Shown piece after piece: positions 40,001 to 49,800 of a stretch of DNA of 64,000 nt. This DNA comes from Plotosus lineatus (Eukaryota; Chordata; Actinopteri; Siluriformes; Plotosidae): positions 36,964,501 to 37,028,500 of the forward strand of contig CM045733.1 of the NCBI GenBank assembly GCA_024760905.1, in the 5' to 3' direction. Made by a program: the position numbers and the translations under genes. The notes below the pieces were generated by a model. That model did not search any database and was not told where the DNA came from. It saw nothing but the letters and a program-made list of their open reading frames with translations. Positions within the stretch are counted from its first letter, which is position 1; every line of letters starts with the position of its first letter.

Positions 40001-42362
40001 TGCAGCATCTCTCAGAAATGGTGGTTCTACAATTAAATATTAGTTCAGTGATTCAAAGAAAAGCAAAATTATATATTTTTTCCAGTTGAAATGGTCAATG
40101 TTTCAGTTTGTAAAGAAGAAGGCAGACAAGTCTAATATTCACTTTTCTTCGATTTCTTTAAAGGAATTAAACATTTGATATATTTTCTTCGTGTTTTGAT
40201 TTGGCATGGGATGTGTAATGTTCCAGTGCTTTTGGGTGTACAGTAGGCCCCTGTTATTTGTGGGGGTTTGGTTCCGGCCCCTCCCGCGAATCAAGATAAT
40301 CTACGAGTTCTGTACCCGGAAGTAAAACTCTATGTATCTATTACATGCACTAAAATATGCTTCTTAAACACATTCTATAGACTGTCTTACTCATTAATAC
40401 AGTATTAATGTAGTAAAGTGTAGTAATGATTAAGAAAAACTTGTTTTTACTGTGATATTTATTGATAATGAAATATAAACATTATATATAAAAGAACACT
40501 AAGTGCTGAAGTATAATAAACTTGGATAAACATATAGCACTGTAGTTTTCAAAAATGCCCACTAGAGGAAGGCATTGCATTATATTTACATGAAGTGTAA
40601 ATACTGGATACCATAATGATAAACTTGAATAAACATGCTACAGAACATAAAATCTCACACACAAACATTCTAAACATTAACTTAGGTACAGTACTGTACT
40701 GGAATAATAACTCAAACATTAATACTGTACAGTACTATAGAACTAGAAGTATCCAGAATACTAAGGCAGATTCCATTCTGATGATTACCTTGTTTCATTC
40801 ACCTTCTTAGCACTTCCACAAAAACTCGATGCTACTCTAGCTCTGATTGCCTTCTCATTTTTCTTTATGTAGCGGACTATACTTTCATTCACTTTATAAT
40901 GGTGCCTTACTGCAGTATAACTTTTCCTTCCTGAATCATATCAAGCAGTTCTATTTTTTTCATGCAGCGTGATTAGCTTTTTCTGGCGCTTCGGCGTCTT
41001 ACCAGAAGCCTGAGAAAGTGCGCAGCATTTGGGTGACATGATGGAGCTTAACTGTAGTTAAAAACACACAAAAAAAGCACATGCACAAAGTGTGCGAGAA
41101 TGAGATAAAGGGGCGTGTACATCATCTTAACCAATCAGCAGGCGGGAGAACATACATTGGCTGAATTTGAATCACGGGACAGTCACTTGGCAATCCGCGA
41201 ATATGCGGGGGCATGAGTGCAAAACTGCAAATAGTCAAGTATTTCCGACTGTATGGAAATAGAAGCATAAGGATTTTGAACTTTATTCACTTTTTTATAA
41301 ACATTGATATTTTGAGCAGAACTGTGGTGTTCTGCCACTTTGGTGTACAGGACTGTGTTTGTTTTAACTTGGGCGGGGGGGGACATCAGTTGCTTGACTT
41401 TCAATCCTTAGCAACAGTGCATGCTCTGCTGTGTCTCTCATTAAACTTTTCTCCCTCTTGGGGCTTTATTTCACATTGCTGTTGAGTATAGTATATTGTT
41501 GTCGTCTTTTCCTTTGGCTGCTCCCTTCAGGGGTCGCCACAGCGAATCATCTGTCTCCATCTCACCCTATCTTCTGCATCTTCTTCTCTTACACCAACTA
41601 CTGTCATGTCTTCTTTCACCACATCCATAAATCTTCTCTTTGGTCTTCCTCTAGGTCTTCTGCCTGGTAGTTCCAACCTCAGCATCCCACTACCAATATA
41701 TTCACTATCCCTCCTCTGTATATGTCCAAACCACCTCAATCTAGCCTCTCTGACTTTGTCTCCAAAAAAATTGTATGAGTGACAAAGATTTCAGCATTGA
41801 TTTGGCTATTACTCATTGGACATCGAGCAAATCACAATGTTGTTGGAGGGACAAATTGAGCAAGTGGCCTTTCAGAAGAGATGATCATAAGAGCAATTTT
41901 TAAAAATTATTTGATATTGCTGTTTGTTAAAATATGTTAATTGGCAGAATACTGTACATAATATCAGCCCCAATAATCACCTGGGCAGAAAATTCGCTGA
42001 CCTTTAATGCCGTGTTTGATTAAAACTCTGAATGCAGAATTTAAATGTTTTATTTATTTATTTTTTGCTTCTGTCAATGTTAACCTAGCAGAACCGGTCA
42101 GCTTACTTGGTTGAGAACAAAAGTTTGAACATGATCTGTATTTCCTACGTTAAATACATGGTGGTTCAATTTGTATAGTTTTGACTCTCCACATCCCGTA
42201 CAGTCACCAGATTTTTATTTGTTAGTTTTTGTTGCTATAGTGTTTCTGGTGAGTAGCAACAAGTACATACTTCTGTTCATGAAAAATAAGTTTGTCTGGT
42301 TTCTGTTTCTTTTCAGATACCATGCGAGGCGCAGGAACCGGCATCCACCCAAAGACAGATAG
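8501..42362 (+). CDS. mrpl42: mrpl42, mitochondrial ribosomal protein L42 (five coding exons)
   Basis: The protein is a component of the large subunit of the mitochondrial ribosome. Five exons splice at GT-AG sites in phases 1, 2, 0 and 2 to give 146 codons and a TAG stop; mammalian MRPL42 is about 142 residues. The N terminus ([20 protein letters not shown]) is basic with no acidic residues, as in a mitochondrial presequence. Family landmarks follow in order: [19 protein letters not shown] (aa 50-68), YELTKPIPSSDP spanning exons 3 and 4, [25 protein letters not shown], and the C terminus [14 protein letters not shown]. The start has A at -3 and G at +4. Introns are 10.8, 0.24, 15.1 and 7.3 kb, and all but the second are packed with transposons. 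The exon 4/5 junction codon gives Glu where mammals have Arg or similar. I am confident of identity; the transcription limits are not visible. Confidence 0.93.
8589..9767. other. mrpl42 intron 1, first 1.2 kb, no clear feature
   Basis: No coding signal apart from a 70-codon frame (9425-9637) that has no recognisable motif. A poly-C run lies at 9181-9195. The sequence near 9060-9300 is not assignable to a repeat family by eye. Confidence 0.4.
9768..10445 (-). mobile_element. Tigger-like element, one end plus captured LINE 5' piece
   Basis: It starts with the terminal repeat CAGTAGGCCCTTGACTATTT, preceded by TA, and continues with the family's subterminal sequence (TTTTGCACxCACGGTTTGAG, CACGTGATTCAAATTCAGCC). 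Near 10230-10300 it contains CAAGATGGCGCTGCCCAGAG, a piece also present at 21390, 22325 and 37290 and interpreted as a LINE 5' leader. The opposite terminal repeat is missing, so the right boundary is approximate. Confidence 0.6.
10446..10608 (-). mobile_element. Possible extreme 3' part of the L1-Tx1 LINE
   Basis: Read on the minus strand, pieces such as [15 protein letters not shown] are visible in mixed frames. They lie where the continuation of the L1-Tx1 protein would be expected if the RTE chimera at 10609-11172 were removed. Support is weak because frames are broken. Confidence 0.3.
10609..11172 (+). mobile_element. Chimeric retrocopy: SINE-A tRNA head fused to RTE LINE 3' half
   Basis: The first 55 bases (10609-10663) are the SINE-A head: GGGGCAGTGGTGGTCTAGTG, then GGATTGCTGATCCTAAGG. 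Just before the B box the sequence switches to RTE (CAGGTTGGAATGGATGGAGA), continuing through the C-terminal RT protein: [40 protein letters not shown] and [19 protein letters not shown]. It then runs to the RTE terminus CGACCCCTGAAGGGAACAGC with an AAGAAGAAGAAGAA tail. A small deletion near 10875 shifts the frame. The structure points to template switching between a SINE RNA and an RTE RNA during target-primed reverse transcription. Confidence 0.85.
12920..13847. mobile_element. TA-flanked MITE with internal duplicated CCAAT-box repeats
   Basis: Ends are inverted: CAGTGGTACCTCACCTTACG on the left and GAGAGGTACCACTA on the right. TA lies on each side (12918-12919, 13848-13849), and removing the element rejoins the L1-Tx1 frame region. 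The interior is a large tandem duplication: the block beginning near 13082 recurs near 13432. Each block contains several TAGCCAATGGGAGG repeats with GGGCGGGATGTTGGGAGA between them. No transposase is visible. A relative lies at 32213-33389. Confidence 0.8.
13203..13700. repeat. Tandem CCAAT-rich minisatellite inside the MITE
   Basis: Units of roughly 60-70 bp contain AGCCAATGGGAGGCCAG, GGGCGGGATGTTGGGAGA and GCTGCGTCATCCCTCCT. They occur in two clusters (13203-13380 and 13553-13700) that are themselves copies of each other. Eight CCAAT boxes are visible, seven of them in the context GCCAATGGGAG. Confidence 0.85.
14399..16537. mobile_element. hAT-like non-autonomous element carrying an RTE insertion
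   Basis: Homologous to 58557-59424 along its length. It starts CAGGGGTTGGAAACTAGTGG and ends AAAGGTTACCGACTCCTG, versus CAGGGGTCGGCAACCCGCGG and AAGGTTGCCGGCCCCTG in the other copy. Shared interior marks include GATGAAAATTAACAGTCACG and CATTGAGAGTCTCAGTG. An RTE fragment (14600-15749) interrupts it at AGTCACGG|TGTGGGTGG. There is no convincing 8-bp target duplication, perhaps because flanking sequence was lost. Confidence 0.75.
14600..15749 (-). mobile_element. RTE LINE fragment, 5'-truncated
   Basis: Minus strand. Two overlapping frames give the RT palm and C-terminal parts. 15189-15746 has [59 protein letters not shown] and [13 protein letters not shown]; all the catalytic Asp residues are kept. 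14630-15265 has [18 protein letters not shown] through [14 protein letters not shown]. One frameshift near 15200-15265 separates them. Compared with the empty paralogous site near 58900, the insertion has no target duplication. Confidence 0.9.
17047..19268 (+). mobile_element. RTE LINE copy, 2.2 kb, many frameshifts
   Basis: It begins inside the endonuclease part (GTAGGCAATGTAATTTGAAG) and runs to the RTE 3' terminus (GCGACCCCTGAAGGGAAAAC, AAGAAGAAG). Frames in order are 17061-17624 ([20 protein letters not shown]), 17736-17981 ([20 protein letters not shown]), 18071-18286 ([20 protein letters not shown]), 18210-18476 ([20 protein letters not shown]) and 18473-18793 ([33 protein letters not shown]). 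A small internal duplication (CCAGAGCAATGG repeated) lies near 18690-18725. It ends about 110 bp before mrpl42 exon 2. Confidence 0.88.
19378..19435 (+). CDS. mrpl42: mrpl42 coding exon 2
   Basis: Acceptor TTTTTTTGCAG|TTCGGG and donor AGCAG|GTAAGC. Codes [19 protein letters not shown] plus two bases of Arg (phase 1 in, phase 2 out). This is the end of the presequence and linker before the conserved DVEIG segment. Confidence 0.88.
19673..19757 (+). CDS. mrpl42: mrpl42 coding exon 3
   Basis: Acceptor TTTTCCTACCTAG|GGATGTGG and donor ACAAAG|GTGGGC. Codes the conserved core [19 protein letters not shown] and PVISYELTK, ending in phase 0. The intron before it is only 237 bp and has no repeat in it. 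Confidence 0.93.
19758..20045. other. Start of mrpl42 intron 3
   Basis: No repeat boundary or gene is recognised in this stretch. Confidence 0.4.
20046..20396 (+). mobile_element. SINE-B copy (tRNA-derived)
   Basis: The head has GGGTGGCACCACCATGCACGG, CCTCACAGCATGAAGGTCCT and the B-box-like GAGTTCGATTCCCAGC. It continues with GTGGAGTTTGCATGTTCTTT, an internal repeat of TTGCATGTCCT, then TGGTTGTTGGCCCTGCGATG and GAGATGGGTGCCGGCCTCCC. The tail is ATGAATGAATGATG. This is the widespread vertebrate SINE with a tRNA-like head; it is not a functional tRNA gene. Confidence 0.85.
20397..20900. other. Intron 3 sequence with decayed repeat pieces
   Basis: Near 20400-20470 there is a short Tc1-like phrase (NPDLNPTE in the plus strand). 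Near 20740-20800 a fragment of SINE-B tail (GGGAGGCTGATGCCCATCTC) is visible. Nothing else is assignable. Confidence 0.4.
20903..22776. mobile_element. Tigger-like palindromic element with captured LINE endonuclease piece
   Basis: The left end is CAGTAGGCCCTTGACATTCG and the right end is GTGAATAGTCAAGGGCCTACTG, with TA at 20901-20902 and 22777-22778. About 250-330 bp arms (21230-21560 and 22195-22500) are inverted copies of each other. Each arm contains AAGATGG(T/C)GCTGCCCAGAGGGC or its complement. Between the arms, 21734-21874 encodes a LINE endonuclease fragment. No Tigger transposase frame remains. It looks like a non-autonomous element built around captured LINE 5' sequence. Confidence 0.75.
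21734..21874 (+). pseudogene. LINE endonuclease (APE-type) fragment inside the Tigger element
   Basis: A 46-codon frame reads [33 protein letters not shown] and IPAGYTAF, then stops. Fish L2/CR1-like LINE endonucleases have the order LRNKxDEL, DC, (T)ETWL, TPDxAI, PAGYT at this place. The conserved Glu of ETWL is Lys here. A second copy, on the minus strand and frameshifted, lies at 23690-23850. Confidence 0.65.
23690..23850 (-). pseudogene. LINE endonuclease fragment, minus strand
   Basis: On the minus strand CTGCGAAACAAGGTGGATGA reads LRNKVDEL, followed by [10 protein letters not shown]. After one frameshift it reads [20 protein letters not shown]. This matches the same APE-type endonuclease segment as 21734-21874. 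It is a captured and broken LINE piece within the Tigger-like element. Confidence 0.6.
24244..24599 (-). mobile_element. SINE-A, full length with 17-bp target duplication
   Basis: The element is flanked by perfect copies of ATTAACTTAGATACTGT (24227-24243 and 24600-24616). On the minus strand the head reads GGGGGCAGTGGTGGTCTAGT with a B box GGTTCGAGTCCC. The core TGTCTCTCCTGTCTATGGTG and the RTE-like tail AGGGCATCCGACGTAAAAAT and GCTGTGGCGACTCCCGAGTA follow. The A and B boxes suggest an RNA polymerase III promoter. The reference length is about 350 bp. Confidence 0.93.
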
Positions 42363-45300
42363 CAGGGTTAATGTCTAATCGGTATTGTGCTTTTTATGTG
42401 AAAATAAATAAGTAAAACACTGAATCACAGTAATAGTGTAATGTCATGTATCAGTGAAATTACTTTTTACAAATAAATATTTCATTGTGGTGTTTACTTT
42501 TTAAAAGGAATTAAACCAAAACTTAATAAAAGCCTGTGTGTGTAGTTTTTCTTTCTATTAAATTGGTCTGACTTATAATTTTGTCCTGTTTAAGAAAAAA
42601 AATCAGGAATAACTCCATACACAGCAAGTGCATCATTGTAATGGACAATGTAGCAAAGTATCTAACTCCGGATTGGCAACCCAAAATGCTCAAAGAGCCA
42701 TATTGGACCAAAAAACTAAAAACAAATCTGTCTGAAGCAGCAAAAAAAAAATAAAACCCACATTTCGTAAAGAGTAGGCTGCAAGCCGTTCTGTCCCTTG
42801 CTAAAGGGTTGTGTCAGGAAGGGCATCCAACATAAAAACCTATGCCAAATCAAAGGTGCAATTCAATCGCTGTGGCAACCCCTGATAAAGCCAAAAGGAA
42901 ATCTCTCTCTCATAAGCTTTATATGAAGGCAACACAAGCTGTAAGTGTGTATTAGCCTACTATCTAAATGACTAAGTTGTAGTTGGGTATTGCCTAGTTT
43001 TTATGTACAGACTCTCCCTGACTTACATTCATTCGTTTTACGTTTTTTTTTTCGATTTTACGTTTTTGTTTTTTTCAAAAACAATTGTCAAATTTTGAGT
43101 ATGAGATGTACCTACGTAGTACGGTGACGTAATGACGCTGCGTCCATTGTTTACAAACAGCAGACTGAACGTGCTCCTCCTTCTTCCCAGTTCATTTATT
43201 TATATATATATATACATACCTCCTGTGCATGTTTTTGGACTGTAGGAAAAAAACGGGGTACCCGGAGGAAACCTACACAAGCACAGGGAGAACATGCAAG
43301 CGCCACATAGAACCATCCAGGCTGGGAATCAAACCCAGGCCTTCTTGCTGTGAGGCGGATTTCATCGTGCTGCCAAAACATATCATGTAAACACACTGAC
43401 TATTCCAAAACAATCTCAAGTCACTAAGGAAGAGTGACAGACCTTGACCTCAACTTACTTTGGCTCTTAATGACTATTATCTATCATATCTGTCAGACAA
43501 CCCATTGTTCTAAGGCAGGGGTCGGGAACCTGTGGCTCTTTTGATGACTGAATCTGGCTCTCAGATAAATCAGGTGGCCTTTCTTAACAGAATAACATAC
43601 ACAATTTCGCTGTCCTTTAAATAAGAATACAGAAAAAAGCCATCAAATAAAACAAAAACAAATAACTCACACGCATTTCAATCCATACATCTATTTTCAA
43701 TGCCACTTCTCACTGTGGCGCGCAGCGGAGAGCCAATCCTTTCTGTACTCCAGTGTGTGGGCAGGGCCGATAACTTGAAATTCTAATTTTATTGGATTAT
43801 ATGTATATAATATATACATATAATCACATGACCTAAATTTCAAGATGGCCACCACATTTTCTCTTGGTTAACCTTTCCTCAGAAGGAGATTATATTATTC
43901 CTGTTTTCATAAATGAAAAAATAGAGATCAAATCAACACAAAAAAATTCCTTCATATCTTACAGCCTGTTTTTGAGTAAAGAGGTAAATTTCCCTCGTTT
44001 TGATCAGCTGATGTGCAAAAAGCCAGCAGAGCTGGCAAGCAAAACACAAATGAACAGACATGAAAAAACTTCAACGTACTTGTGAACTCTCATGCATCAA
44101 GCGTGAGAGTCACGCATTTCATCTCCTCCTCAATCTCTCATGCAAGGTGTCTAAAATTTCACGCATTAATACCACTATTTCCCAATTTTTTTTTTTTTTA
44201 AGGATGTAATTTCCGCGAGCAAATGCACAGCTTCTCTTTCTGCTTCTGGCTGTGGGATCCTTTACCATAAAATTAGATACATACGCACACTTAAAAACTA
44301 AAGGTTGTGAAACTTGCTCAAATGATGTTTTTATTTACTAACTTCGTTAAATGTAGATTTAGTTTGAATTGTTAACATTGTTAATAAGTTTCAGTTTGTA
44401 ATTCCGTATGTTGTTGCAAGGTTGCTGCACAGGATACATGCCATTTATATGAGTAGATTTGTTAACATGGTTAATTAGTTTGAGTTTGTAAATTGTATAG
44501 TTGCAAGGTTGCTGCATATGATACATGTCATCTGTGAGCAAAGAGAGTAAAGATTATTATGAAGAATTATTTGGATAAAACTTCAAAAAAGAGAAATGTT
44601 ACAATTAATACTTTACTTTAGCCAACCTTATTTTTGATATATGTTATTAGTTTACACTTCATAATTTCATTAGTTCTTTCACTGAAAATTTCATTTACAT
44701 TACATTATTAAATCTTAAAGACATGTGTGTAATTTTGTATTCCTCCCCCTTGTCTGTGTTTAATCATTACATATAAAACTTGTATGAAATGGCTTAAAAA
44801 TCACTCTTAAAAACCATTCAAACCAAAATTTTCTGTCAAATAAACACTGCAGTGAGAGTCCTGTCATATTGACCATGTTCGACTCCACATGCACACGCAA
44901 GCAGTCCTCCGCACATGTGAAAAATATCAAGATCAACCTGCGGTCACGTAATAGATGGAAGCCTAAACGCCTGCATGAAGCTGAACCTCAGCACGTATCA
45001 ACCAGACTACAAAGCTATCAGCAAAACCATGCAGCATCCGAGGAGAAAGAGGCATAAGCATCATCTCAACCAATCAGCAGGAGGGAGAACAGCCATTGGC
45101 TGAATTTGAATCACGTGACAGTTACTTGGCAATCCGCAAATATTTGGAGGCGCGAGTGCAAAACCGCAATAGTCAAGGGCCTAGTGTACAGTATATCGCA
45201 ATACAGACGCTCCCCAACTTACGTTTTTGTTTGGTTCTGGACGGCCGAACACAAGTTGAAAAAAAAAAAAAAACGTAAGTTGTTAAGGTATGTTCATACT

Positions 45301-45993
45301 GTAATATACATCCATAAATACCATTACCGTATCTCATAAAACACCCCTAAATCAAATATATCAAATAACAACATTAATTTCAAATAAATTAAATTCAAGC
45401 AAAATTATTTCAAATAGATAACTTTTAATCAATTCATTAATTCAATAATAATTAATTCAATCACTCGTCAAATATCAAATACAGTATCAAATGTATTCTC
45501 TATAATGACATTCTATAAATGTCTCCATAAAAACATCTCTATAATATCTCTATATAAAAACATTCTCTATAATGCGATCTTTCTGCTTGTAAACGGTTCC
45601 GATGGTCGACGAATGGTCACTTTACATGAAGCTTAAAACAGCCAATCAACGCTTACAATATGTGAGGTGCTCCAACAAAAGTGGTTCACTTGCTTGTGCT
45701 TGCGACAAAGCGCAGGTTATACGGACTTCTGGTCCTTCAAGTGAACAAAGGTGCCATTGAATTTAGTACTCAGCCTGCACTGATGTGAATCACCAGCAGA
45801 GCAGAGAGTTCTCTTTCTTTTCTGGATTGGGGTTTTCATTCATTTTACAACTCTCTTTGCTTAACCGAGTATGAATGGTAGATTGCACCGATCTGAGCAT
45901 AGTTAAATCAGTCTTGGGAAAACCAGAAATTCAGGCATATGCCCGAAAACCTGAACATGTATGTATATGTATGTGTGTATATATATGTGTATA

Positions 45994-46055
<62 letters not shown>

Positions 46056-46056
46056 C

Positions 46057-46143
<87 letters not shown>

Positions 46144-46548
46144 TATATGTGTGTGTGTGTGTGTGTGTGTGTATACATATATACATATATATGGGGCAGT
46201 GGTGGTCGGGCACTGGATCGCTGATCCAAAGGTTGGGGGTTCGAGTCCCACTCTCCACATTGTTGTCAATGCCCCCCACCCCCCCCCCACCCCCCCAGTG
46301 CAGCTAACTTGTTTATCAAAGGCGGGCCATGTGTCTCACTGTCTATGGTGAGAGGCATGTAAAAGAACCATTGCTGACTTTCGTAAAGAGTAGGCTGCAA
46401 AGTCGTCAGCGTGTTTCTGTCCCTTACCAAAAGGGTTGTGACAGGAAGGGCATCTGACGTAAAAACCTCTGCCAAATCAAACGTGCGAATCAGATGATTT
46501 GCTGTGGTGACTCCCGAGTAAAAAGGGGAAAAGCCGAAAGGAAGACAG

Positions 46549-46636
<88 letters not shown>

Positions 46637-46804
46637 TTTCTGAGTAGATCCTTCCGTAGGAGAGTGCTCAATACTTTTTGGTAGAGCAAATAAACAAAAA
46701 TAAAAGGACAGGACAAAGACTTTCTATTGAAACTCCATTTATCACTACAGATCTGTTTCGAGGGGTGGTGAAACCATCCTCTCTCTTCAGGTGATTATAG
46801 GAGA

Positions 46805-46835
<31 letters not shown>

Positions 46836-49800
46836 GAGAAAACAAAAATGCAAAGCAGTTCATCTTCATACATATTAAAAATGTAACATGCATAAAAATG
46901 TAATAATAATTATAATATGCTGATTTAAGAAATAATACATTGAATATTTCTTTGGCTAGTTGTGTATCTGGAGAATCAGTATTTGTGGGTTTGATTATAG
47001 GCTCAAAAATAACTTTTTTTCTTAATTTCATCAATCTATTATTGTTCAGAGAATTTAAGACTACCATACAAGAAACTGAAGATCCCATAGAACAATATGT
47101 ACTACGCTTGTTACAGAACAACACGAACTGGCTCTAACTAGGAGACAAAGAGAAGTTGGAGGACATAAGTCAAACAAGAGTCTATAATTTGAGAAACGGC
47201 TGCATAAGAAGTCATCAACTGGTGGCTTCAATAAATTATACCCATGAAACACCAGTCTCAATCGACAGTGAAGAGGTGACTGCTGAAGTCGCAAAAAAAA
47301 AAAAAGCCATATCTGAGACTGGTCAATTAAAGGTAAAAATAAGATGTACACACATATTGGATAGAGGACTATTAGGAAAAAAGTGAGAGATTAATCTAAT
47401 TTTAAGATATTTTAGTAAAAAAAAGAAAGAAAATTTTATAAAATTCAGAACAATGAAAGCTATCACTTCAAATTTGACTGGAGCTACTTGTCTTCTTCAA
47501 TAAAACAGTGACCCAAAACACTCCAAACTATGCAAGAACTATTTAGAGAAGAAGCAGCTATATGGTGTTCTGTAGAAATTGCCTGGCAATTGTGGTCACC
47601 AGATCTTAACCCTACTGAATTGTAACAGAATGGTTATCTTTTTTAATGTATCCAGATTTCATAATACTGGTACACTATTCCCCAATCCTAAATACGTTAT
47701 AAACATCATTGGTCAAAAAGTGCTTTGTGTGGTTAACAGATTGAAAGGATAAAAGGCTGACAACTACTCTTGCCTAGTCTGGGAGACAAAGAATGTGGAG
47801 TGAAACTTATTTCTCACACACAGGTATTTTTGAATGGTCGGTATGGTTTCTTTGTGAGGGTTTTCAAAAGTGGAGGGGGGTGGGGGTAGGCAAATTTTAT
47901 TCTATTATCTATGAAATTAATTACCAAAAAATGTTACAGAGGATTTAATTGTTTTTGGTCTCTAAACAAGCCCAATTTTCTTCTAACAAATATTTAGTAA
48001 AGTAGAAACTCACCAACACCTGCATCACTCCTGTTGCCACAACCGACTCTCATTTTGCCATAATGCTTCTTGTACCTGGGCCAAGGGGACGTTGGAGCCT
48101 ATTTCAGCACACTATTAGTGGAAATTTGGTAAAGCAATCAGCTTAATGTGCAGGCTTTTGGACTGTGGGAAGAAACGAGAAGCACCGGTAACTTAAGTCT
48201 ATTCGTTTTTTTACTTTTTACACCCAAGTCCATTGGCTCACCAGAAACTGGGATAAGCTGAGGCTCACCAGAGCACACTCAAATGCATCTCATTATATAT
48301 AAAACGCTATTTAACTGTACAATCCAATGAAAAATTGTTATGCACTTTGCCTGTTTTTGTTGTTGTTTTCATACAATTTCCACTTATTCTGGTCAGAAGT
48401 TTGATACCAGCGTATTCTTTTTATCACAAATTACCTATACTGCTTGTATTGATTGTTTGTTTGTTTATTTTTGTTTGTTTTTTTTTTGTCTTACTCAGTA
48501 CAATTATTTTAAAATGTTCTAATTAGAAAAATGATATCAGCTTTCATATTATTCAGATTTAGCCTGGATCTATGCCATGATCATATTGGCAAAAAAAGGA
48601 AGACCAATTAACATAAGACAACTTGTCTGAATGTTCCTTCAGGGAATTTTAAAAGGACAATTACGATTGCTTGTTAGTCCTATGTCTAAACACTTGCAGA
48701 GTCCTTTGATTTAGTCTCCGAAGATACATAGAAGACCCAAAGGGCAAGGACTGTATTCCTGTGAGAATACACGTTCAGTAAACAGGCAAAACTGGCAACA
48801 GTTACAAGGCTCTGTGTGTACTCTTGAAACCTCACAGAAATCACACTCAATATTACCGATCAGCATAGAAAACTTTTCTTCTATTTTAGTAAAGAATACA
48901 AAATCACATTATTGTACTGGTGACCCCATAAAACGGATCTGTTACACTAAGTTTTTTAAAGACCAGCATTGAAGGGTTAATGCAAAACCTTTCTGTGTTA
49001 CCGTTATTCTGTGGCTTACCAGCAATACTCAATATATCATTGCTTTTGTGCAGAAACCTCATATGTCATATATCTTATGCTACCTCATAAGAAAAACATG
49101 TATTTTTAAAAAAATTATCACATCATGTCTTCATGAATATCATGTCTTTAAAGTGTTTTATGTCTTTGTGCATATTTATATATTTGTATGAGTAATTATC
49201 TTATAAACATATGTTATAAATAAAAATTAATCCCCCAGTGCAGCTAACTGGGTTATCAAAGGCGGGCCATGTCTCTCACTGTCTATGGTGAGAGGCATGT
49301 AAAAGAACCATTGCTGACTTTCGTAAAGAGTAGCTGCAAAGCCGTCGGCGTGTTTCTGTCCCTTGCTATAAGGGTTGTGACAGGAAGGGCATCCGATGTA
49401 AAAACCATGCCACATCAAACGTGCGAATCAGATGATTTGCTGTGGCGACTCCTGAGTAAAAGGGAAAAAGCCGAAAGAAGAAGAAGAAGTATAAATAAAA
49501 GTTAATGCAATGCATTAAGTGGGGCTGTTCTAATCACACATTCATTCATTTTATGAACGATTTATTCTAATTCGGTCAAAAGGAGGCTGGTGCCCATCTC
49601 AGCCGACTCTGGGTGAGGGCAGAGTACACCCTGGATAGCTTGCCAGACCTTCACAGTTCTGAAAGATGCTCACGGCTATGCAGCTTACTCTATAAAAAAG
49701 TCAGCAATGTTTTTTTAGAGGCCTCTTACCATAGACAGTGAGAGACATGGTGGGCATTTGATAAACCGGTTATCTGCACTGGGTTAATAGTTGGGCTTAA